A stretch of DNA of 64,000 bases from UBA11574 sp963752565 (lineage in GTDB: Bacteria; Desulfobacterota; Desulfobacteria; Desulfobacterales; UBA11574): positions 12,534-76,533 of the forward strand of contig CAVVZC010000018.1 in NCBI GenBank assembly GCA_963752565.1, read 5' to 3'. Within the stretch, counting starts at the first letter, position 1, and every line of letters begins with the position of its first letter. The notes under the pieces were generated by a model. That model did not search any database and was not told the origin of the DNA. It saw nothing but the letters and a program-made list of their open reading frames with translations. The position numbers and the translations under genes were made by a program. Shown here one piece after another: positions 33,519 through 43,189 of this stretch.

Positions 33519-35801
33519 TCACTCCAATGGTTGCGATGCCTCTATATCTTTACTTTGTAACGTCTTAGCACTGTAGTTAAAGGTCAACTTTTCATTTTCG
33601 ACATCAATATGAACCTTGCCGCCTTTATCAAGTCTCCCAAATAGGATCTCATCGGACAGGATATCTTTAATTTCAGTTTGTATCAATCGGCTCAATGGTC
33701 TGGCGCCGTAACGCGGGTCATGCCCTTTTTGAGCCAGCCATGTCCGTGCATCTGGAGAAAGATCGATGGATACTTTTTTAGCAACAAGCTGTCCTATGAG
33801 CTCATTCATAAACTTATCCACCACTTTTTTCATAATATCTTCATTCAACGCATTGAAATGAATGATACCGTCGAGACGGTTTCTAAATTCCGGACTGAAA
33901 AACTTTTCAATGGCTTTTTTTCCCTTATTTTCCGTGTCATACTCATTGTCTCCGAAGCCGATGGTTTGCGTGCTCATCTCCCTTGTACCGGCATTGGAGG
34001 TCATCATGATAATGACGTTTCTAAAATCAGCCTTTTTGCCGTTGTTGTCCGTCAGTGTTGCATGATCTAAAACTTGAAGAAGGATGTTAAACATATCCGG
34101 ATGCGCTTTTTCTATTTCGTCAAACAAAAGCACGCTGTAAGGGTGCTTACGGATATCGTCTGTCAAAAGTCCTCCCTGATCAAAACCGATATAACCCGGC
34201 GGTGCACCAATCATACGGGCCACAGAATGTTTTTCCATATATTCACTCATGTCAAATCGCAAAAAATGAACACCGAGGATTCTTGCAACCTGTAGACTCA
34301 CCTCTGTTTTTCCAACACCCGTGGGACCGGCAAATAAAAATGATCCAATGGGCCTTTCGGGTGTTCCGAGTCCGGCACGGGAGCGCTTAATGGATGTGAC
34401 CAAGGATTTTATGGCATTGTCCTGTCCAAAAACCACCTCTTTGATCTTTTCTTCAAGGTTCTCCAATTTTGTTTTATCAGGGGTCGACACACTGATGGTC
34501 GGTATTCTGGCCATCTTGGCCACGATTTTTTCAATATCTTTAGGATTGATCTTCTTTCTGTGGGGGGAATTGAGCAATCGAATAAATGCCCCTGCTTCAT
34601 CGATGACATCTATCGCCTTGTCAGGCAGATAGCGATCATTGATATATTTGGCAGAAAGTTCGGCTGCAGCTTTTAAGGCCTGATCCGTATAAACAATGCC
34701 GTGGTGTTCCTCATAGCGGGATCGCAGTCCCTTTAAAATTTGAAAAGTCTCTTTAACCGGAGGTTCCAAAATTTCGATTTTCTCAAATCTGCGTGAAAGG
34801 GCACGGTCTTTATCAAAGAAATTCTTATAATCTTCATATGTTGTAGAGCCTATACACCGAAGCTCACCGGTTGCCAACGCTGGTTTCAATATATTTGAAG
34901 CATCCATGGAACCTCTGCTGGTGGCCCCGGCACCCACCGTAGTATGAATTTCATCGATAAATAAAATAGCATCTTTTTTCTTTTTCAAAGAAGACAAAAC
35001 GCCTTTTAAACGCTGTTCAAAGTCACCTCTAAACTTAGTACCGGCGAGCAAACCGCCAAGATCAAGGGAATAAATACGAACATTTTTAAGCAAATCGGGA
35101 ATGGATCCATCATTTATCCGAATGGCCAGGCCTTCGGCCATTGCTGTTTTACCAACTCCGGGGTCTCCAACAAAAATTGGGTTGTTTTTGCGTCTACGGC
35201 ATAGCACCTGAATGGTCCGCTCCATTTCGAGGTCTCTTCCGATTAAGGGATCCAACTTTCCCAGGGCTGCATATTTTACGAGGTCAATGGTAAACGCCTC
35301 CAGCGGATCGGTCTTTCGTTTCTTCTCTCTTTTTTCTGTTTTTACGAATGGATGCAATCCCTTATCCACCGGTTTAGTAACATTGTGAGAAATGTAACTT
35401 AAAACATCAAGACGGGTAATCCCTTCTGAACTCAGAAAATATTCAGCGTTAGAATCTTTTTCCTGAAAAATCGAGGCCAGTATATCACTCACATCGACCT
35501 GCTGTTTTTCTGCAGATCGAACATGATTAATCGCTCTCTGAATGACCCTTTGAAACCCGACGGTCTGCTGGAGGACATATTCATTTTCTTCAGGAACGCT
35601 TTCCATCTGTTGGCTTAGAAATAATTCAAGCGCATTTTTAAGGTTTTCAACGTTACCACCACAATTTTCGATAATTTCTATACCTTCGCTGTCGTATAAG
35701 ATAGCAAACAGCAAGTGTTCTATACAAACATACTCGTGGCGTCGTCTCTTTGCTTCTCTTACTGCAAAACCCAGTGTTTCGCTAAGTTCTTTGCTGATCA
35801 T
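33519..35801 (-). CDS. clpA: ATP-dependent Clp protease ATPase subunit ClpA
   Basis: AAA+ unfoldase that feeds substrates to ClpP. The 760-residue protein has two N-terminal Clp repeats, a first AAA module with GDPGVGKTA and a second with AGPTGVGKTE, an arginine-finger region, and a C-terminal domain. The order and ClpA-type linker (ClpA lacks the long ClpB middle coiled coil) fit ClpA, and the preceding gene is clpS. clpP is not in the window. Start ATG at 35801 follows GGAG; only three bases separate it from the clpS stop. Confidence 0.95.
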   Translation of the reverse strand: MISKELSETLGFAVREAKRRRHEYVCIEHLLFAILYDSEGIEIIENCGGNVENLKNALELFLSQQMESVPEENEYVLQQTVGFQRVIQRAINHVRSAEKQQVDVSDILASIFQEKDSNAEYFLSSEGITRLDVLSYISHNVTKPVDKGLHPFVKTEKREKKRKTDPLEAFTIDLVKYAALGKLDPLIGRDLEMERTIQVLCRRRKNNPIFVGDPGVGKTAMAEGLAIRINDGSIPDLLKNVRIYSLDLGGLLAGTKFRGDFEQRLKGVLSSLKKKKDAILFIDEIHTTVGAGATSRGSMDASNILKPALATGELRCIGSTTYEDYKNFFDKDRALSRRFEKIEILEPPVKETFQILKGLRSRYEEHHGIVYTDQALKAAAELSAKYINDRYLPDKAIDVIDEAGAFIRLLNSPHRKKINPKDIEKIVAKMARIPTISVSTPDKTKLENLEEKIKEVVFGQDNAIKSLVTSIKRSRAGLGTPERPIGSFLFAGPTGVGKTEVSLQVARILGVHFLRFDMSEYMEKHSVARMIGAPPGYIGFDQGGLLTDDIRKHPYSVLLFDEIEKAHPDMFNILLQVLDHATLTDNNGKKADFRNVIIMMTSNAGTREMSTQTIGFGDNEYDTENKGKKAIEKFFSPEFRNRLDGIIHFNALNEDIMKKVVDKFMNELIGQLVAKKVSIDLSPDARTWLAQKGHDPRYGARPLSRLIQTEIKDILSDEILFGRLDKGGKVHIDVENEKLTFNYSAKTLQSKDIEASQPLE

Positions 35802-35804
35802 GGT

Positions 35805-36134
35805 CTATTCTTTCTCCATTGTACACTTCAGGGGGAAACCGTGTTGTCTGGCCAGGGCATGAACGGCATTCACCTTGGTTTCCGAAACTTCATATGTATA
35901 TACACCACACATTCCGATACCTTTGTGGTGAACGTTCAACATGATCCTCAGTGCATCTTCCGGTGGTTTATTAAAAACAAACATCAGGATTTCAACCACA
36001 AACTCCATGGTTGTGTAATCGTCGTTATGCAGCAGCACTTTGTACATGGAAGGCTCATCAATATCATCCCCCACTTCAGAAATGACGTCTTCTTCAAGTT
36101 CAGGGCCGTACCCGTTCATTGAATCATCTTCCAT
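35805..36134 (-). CDS. clpS: ClpS adaptor protein
   Basis: Recognises N-terminal Leu, Phe, Tyr and Trp and delivers those proteins to ClpAP. The 109-residue product has the conserved core YKVLLHNDDYTTMEFVVEIL, and VHHKGIGMCGVYTYEVSETK, including the Asn-Asp-Asp and His residues of the degron pocket. Start chosen at ATG 36134 behind AAGGGG; an in-frame ATG at 36176 lacks conservation. It is followed directly by clpA and then aat. Confidence 0.93.
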   Translation of the reverse strand: MEDDSMNGYGPELEEDVISEVGDDIDEPSMYKVLLHNDDYTTMEFVVEILMFVFNKPPEDALRIMLNVHHKGIGMCGVYTYEVSETKVNAVHALARQHGFPLKCTMEKE

Positions 36135-36284
36135 GATTAGCCCCTTGAAGAATTTGGTCCGAACCCTCTGTTTCAATAAAATTAAACCCGAAATGAGCAG
36201 GGTTTGAATGATTCTTTCTAAATACTATAATCATCGATGCCCGATCTTGTAAAGAGCCCAATCAAAATAATTGCACCCTTTGAA

Positions 36285-38810
36285 TTATTTGCCACAACAT
36301 TTTTTATATTTCTTTCCGCTTCCACAGGGGCAAGGGGCGTTTCGTCCCACCTTTTTTTGGGTTCGCTTAACCGGATTTTTCTTTGCAGGTTCATCTCCGC
36401 CGGAAAAGACCAGTTTCTGTTCCTTGGGCTGTTGTAAGTCTGCAATATTCTGGGGCTCGGATATTTGAATCCTGTACAAAATTCCCAGCGTCTCTTCCTT
36501 GATCCTGGAAACCATTTCCTGAAATAATTCAAACCCTTCCTTTTTGTATACGATGAGAGGATCCTGTTGTGCATACCCCCTTAAACCGATTCCCTCCTTC
36601 AGGTGGTCCATACTCAAAAGATGGTCTTTCCACAGGTTGTCAACCGTCTGTAGCATAACAATGCGTTCAAGATGTCTGAATTCTTCCGATCCCACGGAGG
36701 CCGATTTTTCGTTATATACCGTTAGGCCGGAATCGGCGATCATCTGAGCCAGCCCTTCCCGGGTCAAACCGTCCATGGTATCATCATCAATTTTATCCAG
36801 TCGAAAATTAAATTGCTTAAATACCGCCTTTTTCAATCCCTTCCAGTCCCATTCTTCAGGATGTGTTCTTTCGTCAGTAAAGCCATATGCGATCTCCTCG
36901 GATCTATCACGAATCATCTCTTCGATGGCGGGTTGAAGACTTTTACCGTTCAGGGCTTCTCGGCGCTGTCTGTAAACGACTTCCCTTTGCTGATTCATGA
37001 CATCATCATATTCCAAGAGCTGCTTTCGGATATCAAAGTTGTGTCCCTCAACCTTTGCCTGAGCATTTTCAATGGCCTTGCTGATCAGTTTGTTTTCTAT
37101 GGGTTCACCGTCTTCCATCCCCAGCTTTTCCATAATTCCGGTGATTCGTTCGCCACCGAATATCCGCAAGAGATCATCCTCCAATGCAAGGTAAAAACGC
37201 GACGATCCCGGATCTCCCTGTCTCCCTGAGCGTCCCCTGAGCTGATTATCAATACGCCGACTTTCATGTCTTTCGGTTCCGAGAATATGGAGCCCGCCCA
37301 GCTCGGTGACACCCTCGCCCAAAACGATGTCCGTCCCACGACCGGCCATGTTTGTCGATATGGTCACCGCTGCTTTCTGGCCTGCCAGCGAAATAATCTC
37401 CGCCTCCTTTTCATGAATTTTTGCATTCAATACCGAATGTTTAATGCCTCTTTTTTTCAATTTTTTTGAAAAGCTTTCTGAAACGTCAATTGAAATTGTT
37501 CCCACCAGAACAGGCTGCCCCTTTTTATTCAGTTCAACGATTTCGTTGATTGCTGCATCAAATTTCTCCCTGCGGGTTTTGTAAATCACATCCGAGTTAT
37601 CGTTTCGAATCATGGGTTGGTTTGTGGGGATAACCATAACGTCAAGATCATATATTTTTTTAAATTCGGCGGCTTCCGTATCTGCGGTCCCTGTCATTCC
37701 GGCAAGTTTATTGTACATTCTAAAATAGTTCTGAAACGTAACCGTGGCCAGTGTCTGGTTTTCATTTTCGATTTTTACGTTTTCTTTGGCTTCAAGTGCC
37801 TGGTGCAATCCTTCGCTGTATCGACGGCCGGGCATCAAACGGCCAGTAAATTCATCTACAATGATAACCTCCCCATTTTTCACAATATAATCAACGTCTC
37901 GTTTGAAGAGGGTGTGTGCTTTAAGCGCCTGGTTAACATGGTGTAGAATTTCGATATATTTTGGATCGTACAGGTTGTCGACCTTGAGCAATTGTTCCGC
38001 TTTCGCTATCCCTTCTTCGGTCATCACGGCAGATCGGGCCTTTTCATCCAAAGTAAAGTCTCGTTCGGAAACAAGACGTGGAATGATGCCGTTGACCAGA
38101 TGGTACAGCTCCGTCGATTTTTCAGCCGGTCCGGATATGATCAACGGTGTTCGGGCTTCGTCAACCAAAATACTGTCCACCTCGTCAACAATTGCAAAAT
38201 TGAGCTCTTTTTGAACGATGGTATCTATGTCAAACTTCATGTTGTCTCTTAAATAGTCAAAGCCGAACTCATTGTTTGTGCCGTAAGTAATGTCCGAACC
38301 GTATGCATCGTTGCGTTCATCATCATTAAGACCGTGCAATATACAGCCCACGGAAAGCCCAAGAAATTTATAAATGTGCCCCATCCATTCTGTATCACGT
38401 CTTGCCAGGTAGTCGTTCACCGTTATAATATGCACTCCCCTTCCTGAAAGCGCATTCAGGTAGGCCGGAAGGGTTGCCGCCAGAGTCTTACCTTCACCGG
38501 TCTTCATTTCAGCAATCTTCCCCTGATGGAGAACGATGCCGCCGATAAGCTGAACATCGAAATGCCTCATTTGGAGGGTTCGAATCGACGCTTCTCTCAC
38601 TGTTGCAAAGGCTTCCGGTAGAATATCATCAAGAGACTCTCCATTGTTCAGGCGCTCTTTGAATAACGGAGTTTGAGCTTTCAACGCTTCATCACTCATG
38701 GATTGCATTTGGGGTTCGAAGGCATTAATCTTTTCAACGATGGGTTCAATCTTTTTTAATTCCCGTTCGTTTTTGCTTCCAAAAACTTTTGTTAATAAGT
38801 TTGTAACCAT
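36285..38810 (-). CDS. secA: Preprotein translocase ATPase SecA
   Basis: Motor of Sec-dependent protein export. The 841-residue length is standard. Visible motifs: Walker A EMKTGEGKTLAATLPAYL, DEVDSILVDEARTPLIISG, MAGRGTDIVLG, RIDNQLRGRSGRQGDPG, and a C-terminal SEC-C zinc motif CPCGSGKKYKKCC. The ATG follows GGAGGG by 13 bases. A MITE-like repeat sits 40-185 bases upstream, so promoter context may include that element. clpS lies downstream on the same strand, 150 bases away. Confidence 0.97.
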   Translation of the reverse strand: MVTNLLTKVFGSKNERELKKIEPIVEKINAFEPQMQSMSDEALKAQTPLFKERLNNGESLDDILPEAFATVREASIRTLQMRHFDVQLIGGIVLHQGKIAEMKTGEGKTLAATLPAYLNALSGRGVHIITVNDYLARRDTEWMGHIYKFLGLSVGCILHGLNDDERNDAYGSDITYGTNNEFGFDYLRDNMKFDIDTIVQKELNFAIVDEVDSILVDEARTPLIISGPAEKSTELYHLVNGIIPRLVSERDFTLDEKARSAVMTEEGIAKAEQLLKVDNLYDPKYIEILHHVNQALKAHTLFKRDVDYIVKNGEVIIVDEFTGRLMPGRRYSEGLHQALEAKENVKIENENQTLATVTFQNYFRMYNKLAGMTGTADTEAAEFKKIYDLDVMVIPTNQPMIRNDNSDVIYKTRREKFDAAINEIVELNKKGQPVLVGTISIDVSESFSKKLKKRGIKHSVLNAKIHEKEAEIISLAGQKAAVTISTNMAGRGTDIVLGEGVTELGGLHILGTERHESRRIDNQLRGRSGRQGDPGSSRFYLALEDDLLRIFGGERITGIMEKLGMEDGEPIENKLISKAIENAQAKVEGHNFDIRKQLLEYDDVMNQQREVVYRQRREALNGKSLQPAIEEMIRDRSEEIAYGFTDERTHPEEWDWKGLKKAVFKQFNFRLDKIDDDTMDGLTREGLAQMIADSGLTVYNEKSASVGSEEFRHLERIVMLQTVDNLWKDHLLSMDHLKEGIGLRGYAQQDPLIVYKKEGFELFQEMVSRIKEETLGILYRIQISEPQNIADLQQPKEQKLVFSGGDEPAKKNPVKRTQKKVGRNAPCPCGSGKKYKKCCGK

Positions 38811-38846
38811 TTAAAATTACAACCCTCCTGAATCGGATGTTTTATT

Positions 38847-38994
38847 ATGAGACCTTTGAAAAACGCTCCCTTTTGCCCAATTCCGGCGTCAGGGCTCAAA
38901 TTTTAATCCTCAAAATACTCAATGTATTCCTGTGGTTAAAATTTTCGCCTTCCTTGGCCTTAAACAAAATTGAACATTTTTCAAAGGTCTCATT
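38847..38994. repeat. MITE-like element, copy 1 (secA upstream region)
   Basis: A 148-bp element bounded by 17-bp inverted repeats ATGAGACCTTTGAAAAA and its complement. Its interior matches copy 2 (40441-40645) in reverse orientation, including TTTTGCCCAATT and CTCAATGTATTC. It encodes no protein. The rest of the 38811-39272 gap holds the upstream region of secA. Confidence 0.85.
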
Positions 38995-39272
38995 ATCTCG
39001 CTTGATTGTAAACAAAATGCCGACCAATATAAAAAGAATTGAAATAATAGTCTGTTACCCTGCTAAATTTCGGTTTTGATAAAGATGTTATAGAACAGTG
39101 ATAACCAGATGAGTCATTATCTTTCTATTTTATGTCGCATGCAAATTGTTGGCCAATATATCATCATTCAATAAATTTTGCAAAATACTGTTAAGATAAT
39201 TTGTAAAGAAAAAGTTTTTTCGATGAGAAATAAAAGACAGGAGAAAAGAAAACTTGGGGACTCACAAACGAT

Positions 39273-40196
39273 CTAGTTTAGAATGTATTTTTTAGGATTA
39301 ACAGGAAGACCGTTTAATAATACTTCATAATGGAGATGGGATCCGGTGCTGCGCCCTGTGTTGCCCATCAATGCAACGACATCACCTCTTTTGACCGCCT
39401 CACCCCGCTTTTTTAATGCCTTATGAATATGTCCGTAACGGGTAATCATCCCGTGCCCATGATCGATTTTCATCATTTTGCCATAGGAACCATTACGCCC
39501 GACAAACGTTACAACCCCATCTGCGGTCGCAATGACCTTGGTTCCCTTTCGGCCTGCGATGTCAAGGCCTTTGTGGAATTCACGTAAACCGGTAAACGGT
39601 GAAATGCGATATCCGAATCCCGAAGATAACCATCCCTCTGTTGGACGAATGGACGGTGTAGAAGACAACAGATTGCGTTGGCTTTTAAGACCTTCATATA
39701 AAGATTCAAACACTTTTTCCTGACTGGCCGAAGCTAAAGTCAGCTCCCGTGTCTGTTCATGCATTTCACGCAACAGGCTGTTGTGTCTATCAGTTAGAGG
39801 AAGCTGTGAGTCAAGATCTTCAGGAATGGAACCACCGACTCCGAAAAGATTGTCTTGTTCAGAGGATTTTTCTATGTTGGCAATAACCCGTATCTTTTGT
39901 TCAAATGTATTCAATTTAACCAGACTAGATTTCAATGAATTGATCTCATCTGCAAATTTTTGAATCTGCTTCCGCTGATTGAGAATCTCGTCAGATTGTT
40001 TGGCAATTGTATTTTTAACCTCAGTTTTGTTAAATGTAATCTTAAGATTAAGATAATCGAAAAAGATTGCTGCGGTCATAAACAAAAAGAATGCTAAGAA
40101 ACCGCTGACAATCCATAAATGGCGCCTGGAAACAGCCAGCTGTTTCACAGTTTTTCCCGTATAATTTAAAATGTAAAAAGATATTTTCTCGTCCAT
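39273..40196 (-). CDS. M23-family (LytM-like) peptidase with membrane anchor and coiled coil
   Basis: A cell-wall endopeptidase or activator of amidases. The 307-residue protein has a membrane segment (about 27-47), a coiled coil (about 60-115) and a C-terminal peptidase M23 domain. The zinc ligands are complete: H208-x3-D212 (FHKGLDIA) and H287-L-H289 (GSHLHYE), with the family HGHGMITRYGHI segment, so it should be catalytically active, unlike degenerate LytM factors. It lies upstream of secA on the same strand with copies of the same MITE on both sides. Confidence 0.9.
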   Translation of the reverse strand: MDEKISFYILNYTGKTVKQLAVSRRHLWIVSGFLAFFLFMTAAIFFDYLNLKITFNKTEVKNTIAKQSDEILNQRKQIQKFADEINSLKSSLVKLNTFEQKIRVIANIEKSSEQDNLFGVGGSIPEDLDSQLPLTDRHNSLLREMHEQTRELTLASASQEKVFESLYEGLKSQRNLLSSTPSIRPTEGWLSSGFGYRISPFTGLREFHKGLDIAGRKGTKVIATADGVVTFVGRNGSYGKMMKIDHGHGMITRYGHIHKALKKRGEAVKRGDVVALMGNTGRSTGSHLHYEVLLNGLPVNPKKYILN

Positions 40197-40440
40197 AATA
40201 ATTTTTTACGGTTTAGAAAAACACCGATATAGAATAAAAACTATTAATTTTAAAAGGTTATAAAACAATACATCTTGTTGAATCACCAAACGCAAAACAC
40301 CATATATAAAACACTCTCATTAAAAGATGAATGGACTGACTTTTAGGAGAGTTTTATTAATTAAAAAATTTTCTGTATTCTATCATAAAGAGGTTGGGTT
40401 TGTCAATAACCAGGATGATTTTAGATTTTTATTGAAAATT

Positions 40441-40645
40441 TGAGACCTTTGAAAAATATTCATTTTTGTTCGAGTTTAAGGAAGATGTAAATTTTAACCA
40501 TTTGAATACATTGAGCATTTCTAAAATTAACCCGCCAAAATTCGGGGGCGGGTTTAAATTTGAGCCTGACCCCAGAGAAATAGGCCGCGCATTTCACAGG
40601 GCAGGCGCAGAAATTGGGCAAAAAGGGAGGTTTGCAAAGGTCTCA
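40441..40645. repeat. MITE-like element, copy 2 (inverted relative to copy 1)
   Basis: About 205 bp bounded by TGAGACCTTTGAAAAA and TTTGCAAAGGTCTCA. The reverse complement aligns with copy 1, with an extra block containing a CCCGCC palindrome and a CTGACCCCAGAG sequence. It lies upstream of the M23 peptidase gene. A 72-codon frame (40466-40684) falls mostly inside it and is not counted as a gene. Confidence 0.8.
40531..40552. repeat. Small palindrome nested in MITE copy 2
   Basis: CCCGCCAAAATTCGGGGGCGGG; nearly the same palindrome (CCGCCAAAGTTCGGTGGCGG) occurs at 43225-43244 inside a different repeat. It is absent from MITE copy 1, consistent with a separate tiny mobile repeat. Confidence 0.65.
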
Positions 40646-40698
40646 ATTAAAGGCGTAAAGGGTGTTCGGTTAAACACCAAGTAAAAGACATGCATATA

Positions 40699-40733
40699 GA
40701 ATAACGGGGAAAGAGCGTCTCTCCCCGTTATTC
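40699..40733 (-). terminator. Hairpin downstream of folD
   Basis: Arms GAATAACGGGG (40699-40709) and CCCCGTTATTC (40723-40733) form an 11-bp stem just beyond the folD stop. No long T-run follows on the minus strand, so termination may be imperfect. Confidence 0.6.
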
Positions 40734-40745
40734 TGGATGATAGGA

Positions 40746-41654
40746 TTAAGCGATTCCAAGTTTAAATTTAAGGGCCTTCAGTGTATTTTTCATGAGCATG
40801 GTGATGGTCATAGGCCCGACACCGCCCGGTACCGGGGTAATGTAACCGGCAACCTCTTTGGCAGCATCAAAGTCGACATCTCCACTTAAAATCGCGATCT
40901 TTTTCCCGGTTTTCTCACTGATCTTTTCCCCGACCCTGTTGACACCGACATCTATTACACAAGCTCCCCCTTTGATCCACTCGGGTTTTACCAGACCCGG
41001 AACCCCAGCGGCCACAATCAGAATGTCCGCGCGTTTACAATGGGCGGCCAGGTCTTTTGTTCCGGTATGAACGATAGTCACCGTTGAATTGGCACCGACG
41101 CCTTTCTGGAGCATCATATTGGCAATGGGTTTACCCACAATATTTGAACGACCGACCACCACTACTTCAGCACCCTTTGTTTCAACACCGGACCGAACGA
41201 TCATTTCTTGAATGCCTGCGGGTGTACAGGGAGGAAATTTGACCTCATCGCCACCAATCATGAGTCTTCCCACATTGACCGGATGAAATCCATCCACATC
41301 TTTGTCAGGATCGATGGCGTTTAACACCTTCTTATCATCAATATGTTTGGGAAGTGGCAACTGGACAAGAATGCCGTTGATGGTATCGTCATTGTTGTAT
41401 TTGTCAACAAGACCCAGAAGCACATCTTCGTCAAGATCTACCGACTGGGTATCCTGGATCTCATGAAAACCAAGCTGCTGAGCAGTTTTGATTTTTGCAG
41501 TTACATAGGAAATGGAGGCGGGGTCTTCTCCAACCAGAATGGTCACAAGGCCGGGAACAACACCATGCTTTTCTTTAATTTCTTTTACATCGGCTTCAAT
41601 CTCCTTGAGAATCTCGTCTCTGATAACCGTACCTTTAATAAGTTTTGCTGACAT
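40746..41654 (-). CDS. folD: Bifunctional methylene-THF dehydrogenase/cyclohydrolase
   Basis: Interconverts 5,10-methylene-, methenyl- and 10-formyl-tetrahydrofolate in the cytoplasm; in sulfate reducers it can also serve the Wood-Ljungdahl pathway. The 302-residue protein shows the substrate pattern VGEDPASISYVTAKIKTAQQLGF (catalytic Lys in YxxxK), GILVQLPLPKHID, DKDVDGFHPVNVGRL, and the Rossmann region VVVVGRSNIVGKPIANML-like and ITPVPGGVGPMTITMLMKNT. It is monocistronic with its own terminator hairpin. Confidence 0.96.
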   Translation of the reverse strand: MSAKLIKGTVIRDEILKEIEADVKEIKEKHGVVPGLVTILVGEDPASISYVTAKIKTAQQLGFHEIQDTQSVDLDEDVLLGLVDKYNNDDTINGILVQLPLPKHIDDKKVLNAIDPDKDVDGFHPVNVGRLMIGGDEVKFPPCTPAGIQEMIVRSGVETKGAEVVVVGRSNIVGKPIANMMLQKGVGANSTVTIVHTGTKDLAAHCKRADILIVAAGVPGLVKPEWIKGGACVIDVGVNRVGEKISEKTGKKIAILSGDVDFDAAKEVAGYITPVPGGVGPMTITMLMKNTLKALKFKLGIA

Positions 41655-42044
41655 TTTTAATCTCCTTTCACCAAAAGTTTAAAATTTTGATACAAACCTT
41701 TTATATATTCGGCTTCCGTTGTTTGTGTTTTAATGTGTTAATGAATGCTTAGAAATTATTTTACGTGTGGTATTGAAATCATAAATACAAAAAAGCTAAA
41801 GGAATGATTAATAACGGAACGACACGTTTTATTAATCCAATAAAATCGTAATGTCAAGAAGTCTCGTCATATGATCTTGATAAAGGTATCCTGCTTCTAA
41901 CAGAACAACCACAATATCTGAGAAATCAAATTTTTTATTGTCTTATTTTTCATTTTATTGTATCGGATTTCAATAATTTGTAAGAAATTTCATTATTAAT
42001 TTTTTGCTTCACCATCCAATTTACCACTTAAAAAGGAGGAAACT
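41655..42044. other. Divergent intergenic region between folD and dctP
   Basis: A 390-base AT-rich stretch that must hold the folD promoter (minus strand) and the TRAP-operon promoter (plus strand). No repeat, palindrome or RNA motif was recognised; an AAGGAGG ribosome site ends it before dctP. Confidence 0.45.
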
Positions 42045-42047
42045 GTG

Positions 42048-43058
42048 ATGACCAAAAGAATCGCTATGTTTTTCTGGGCCGTTGTTCTTGGAATAACCTT
42101 GACAGCGACGAGCGTGTTCAGTGCAGGAGCAAAACCGACCAAACTAACCTTCAGTATTTTTTTTCCACCGACCCATGGGCAGACAAAAGCTGCAATGGAC
42201 TGGGCCAAAGAAATTGAAAAGCTCACTGACAATAAAGTTCAGATCACCGTTTTTCCCGGCGGAACCCTTACAAAAGCACCTCAATGCTATAGCGGCACTG
42301 TAAAGGGGATATCGGATTTGGGCTTCAGCCTTTTTGCGTATACCCGTGGACGTTTCCCGGTCATGGCCGCAGTTGACCTTCCCATGGGCTATGCCAACGG
42401 AAAAGTCGCCAGCAGGGTGGCTCAGGAGTTTGCCAAGACATTTAAGCCCAAAGAGTTAAGTGACGTAAAAGTGCTTTATCTTCATGCTCATGGTCCCGGA
42501 CTTTTGCATACCAAGAAACCGGTCAAAAAACTTGAGGATCTGAAAGGCATGAAGATCAGGGCCACAGGCTTAAGTGCCAAGATTGTAAAAGCGCTTGGCG
42601 GAGTTCCTGTTGCGATGCCCCAGGGCGGCACCTATGAAGCCCTCAAAAAAGGAGTTGTCGAAGGGACGTTTGGCCCCATGGAGGTTTTAAAGGGATGGAA
42701 ACAGGCTGAAGTCATCAAATACACAACAGAATGTTACGGCGTCGGCTACACCACCACATTCTTCATTGTAATGAATCTGGATAAGTGGAACGCGCTTCCA
42801 GCCGATATAAAGAAAGTTTTCGATGAGGTGAGTGATAAATATACCGACGTTCACGGTAATGTATGGGACAGCACCGATCAAGAAGGCAGAAAATATACAT
42901 TAAGTCTTGGCAACGAGATCATATCACTGTCAGACAAAGAGAATGCCAAATGGCGAAAAGCTGCTGAACCGGTCATCAACGACTATATTGCAAATACTCC
43001 CGACGGGGATAAGCATGTTAAGAAAATAAGAGCGTTGATGAAACAATATTCAAAATAG
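42048..43058 (+). CDS. dctP: TRAP transporter substrate-binding protein (DctP family)
   Basis: Periplasmic receptor of a tripartite ATP-independent transporter that imports organic acids or similar solutes. It has a signal peptide (AVVLGITLTATSVFSAGA) and the DctP fold: LTFSIFFPPTHGQTKA, ITVFPGGTLTKAPQCY, DLKGMKIRATGLSAKIVKALGGVPVAMP and the helix GTYEALKKGVVEGTFGP, where the conserved Arg of KIRATG usually pairs with a substrate carboxylate. Start may be ATG 42048 or the GTG directly before it; AAGGAGG lies upstream. The membrane subunits follow after a terminator and a MITE. Confidence 0.92.
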   Translation: MTKRIAMFFWAVVLGITLTATSVFSAGAKPTKLTFSIFFPPTHGQTKAAMDWAKEIEKLTDNKVQITVFPGGTLTKAPQCYSGTVKGISDLGFSLFAYTRGRFPVMAAVDLPMGYANGKVASRVAQEFAKTFKPKELSDVKVLYLHAHGPGLLHTKKPVKKLEDLKGMKIRATGLSAKIVKALGGVPVAMPQGGTYEALKKGVVEGTFGPMEVLKGWKQAEVIKYTTECYGVGYTTTFFIVMNLDKWNALPADIKKVFDEVSDKYTDVHGNVWDSTDQEGRKYTLSLGNEIISLSDKENAKWRKAAEPVINDYIANTPDGDKHVKKIRALMKQYSK

Positions 43059-43072
43059 GATGATAAATTCCC

Positions 43073-43119
43073 GGGTTGTCCTGGTCAGACATGAATTGCC
43101 ACGGGCAACCCTTTTTTTT
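43073..43119 (+). terminator. Rho-independent terminator after dctP
   Basis: GGGTTGTCC (43073-43081) pairs with GGGCAACCC (43103-43111) with one G-U, followed by eight T residues. It would let the receptor be made in excess of the membrane subunits. Confidence 0.85.
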
Positions 43120-43189
43120 CGATCTTGAAAACCTGGTCCTTTGAGATAGGTCAGAGTTAAGCGGCTCTGCCAGAAGATACGGTGCGATA

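Noticed and set aside
40466..40684. 72-codon frame in MITE copy 2
   Set aside because: Lies mostly inside a repeat and shows no domain.
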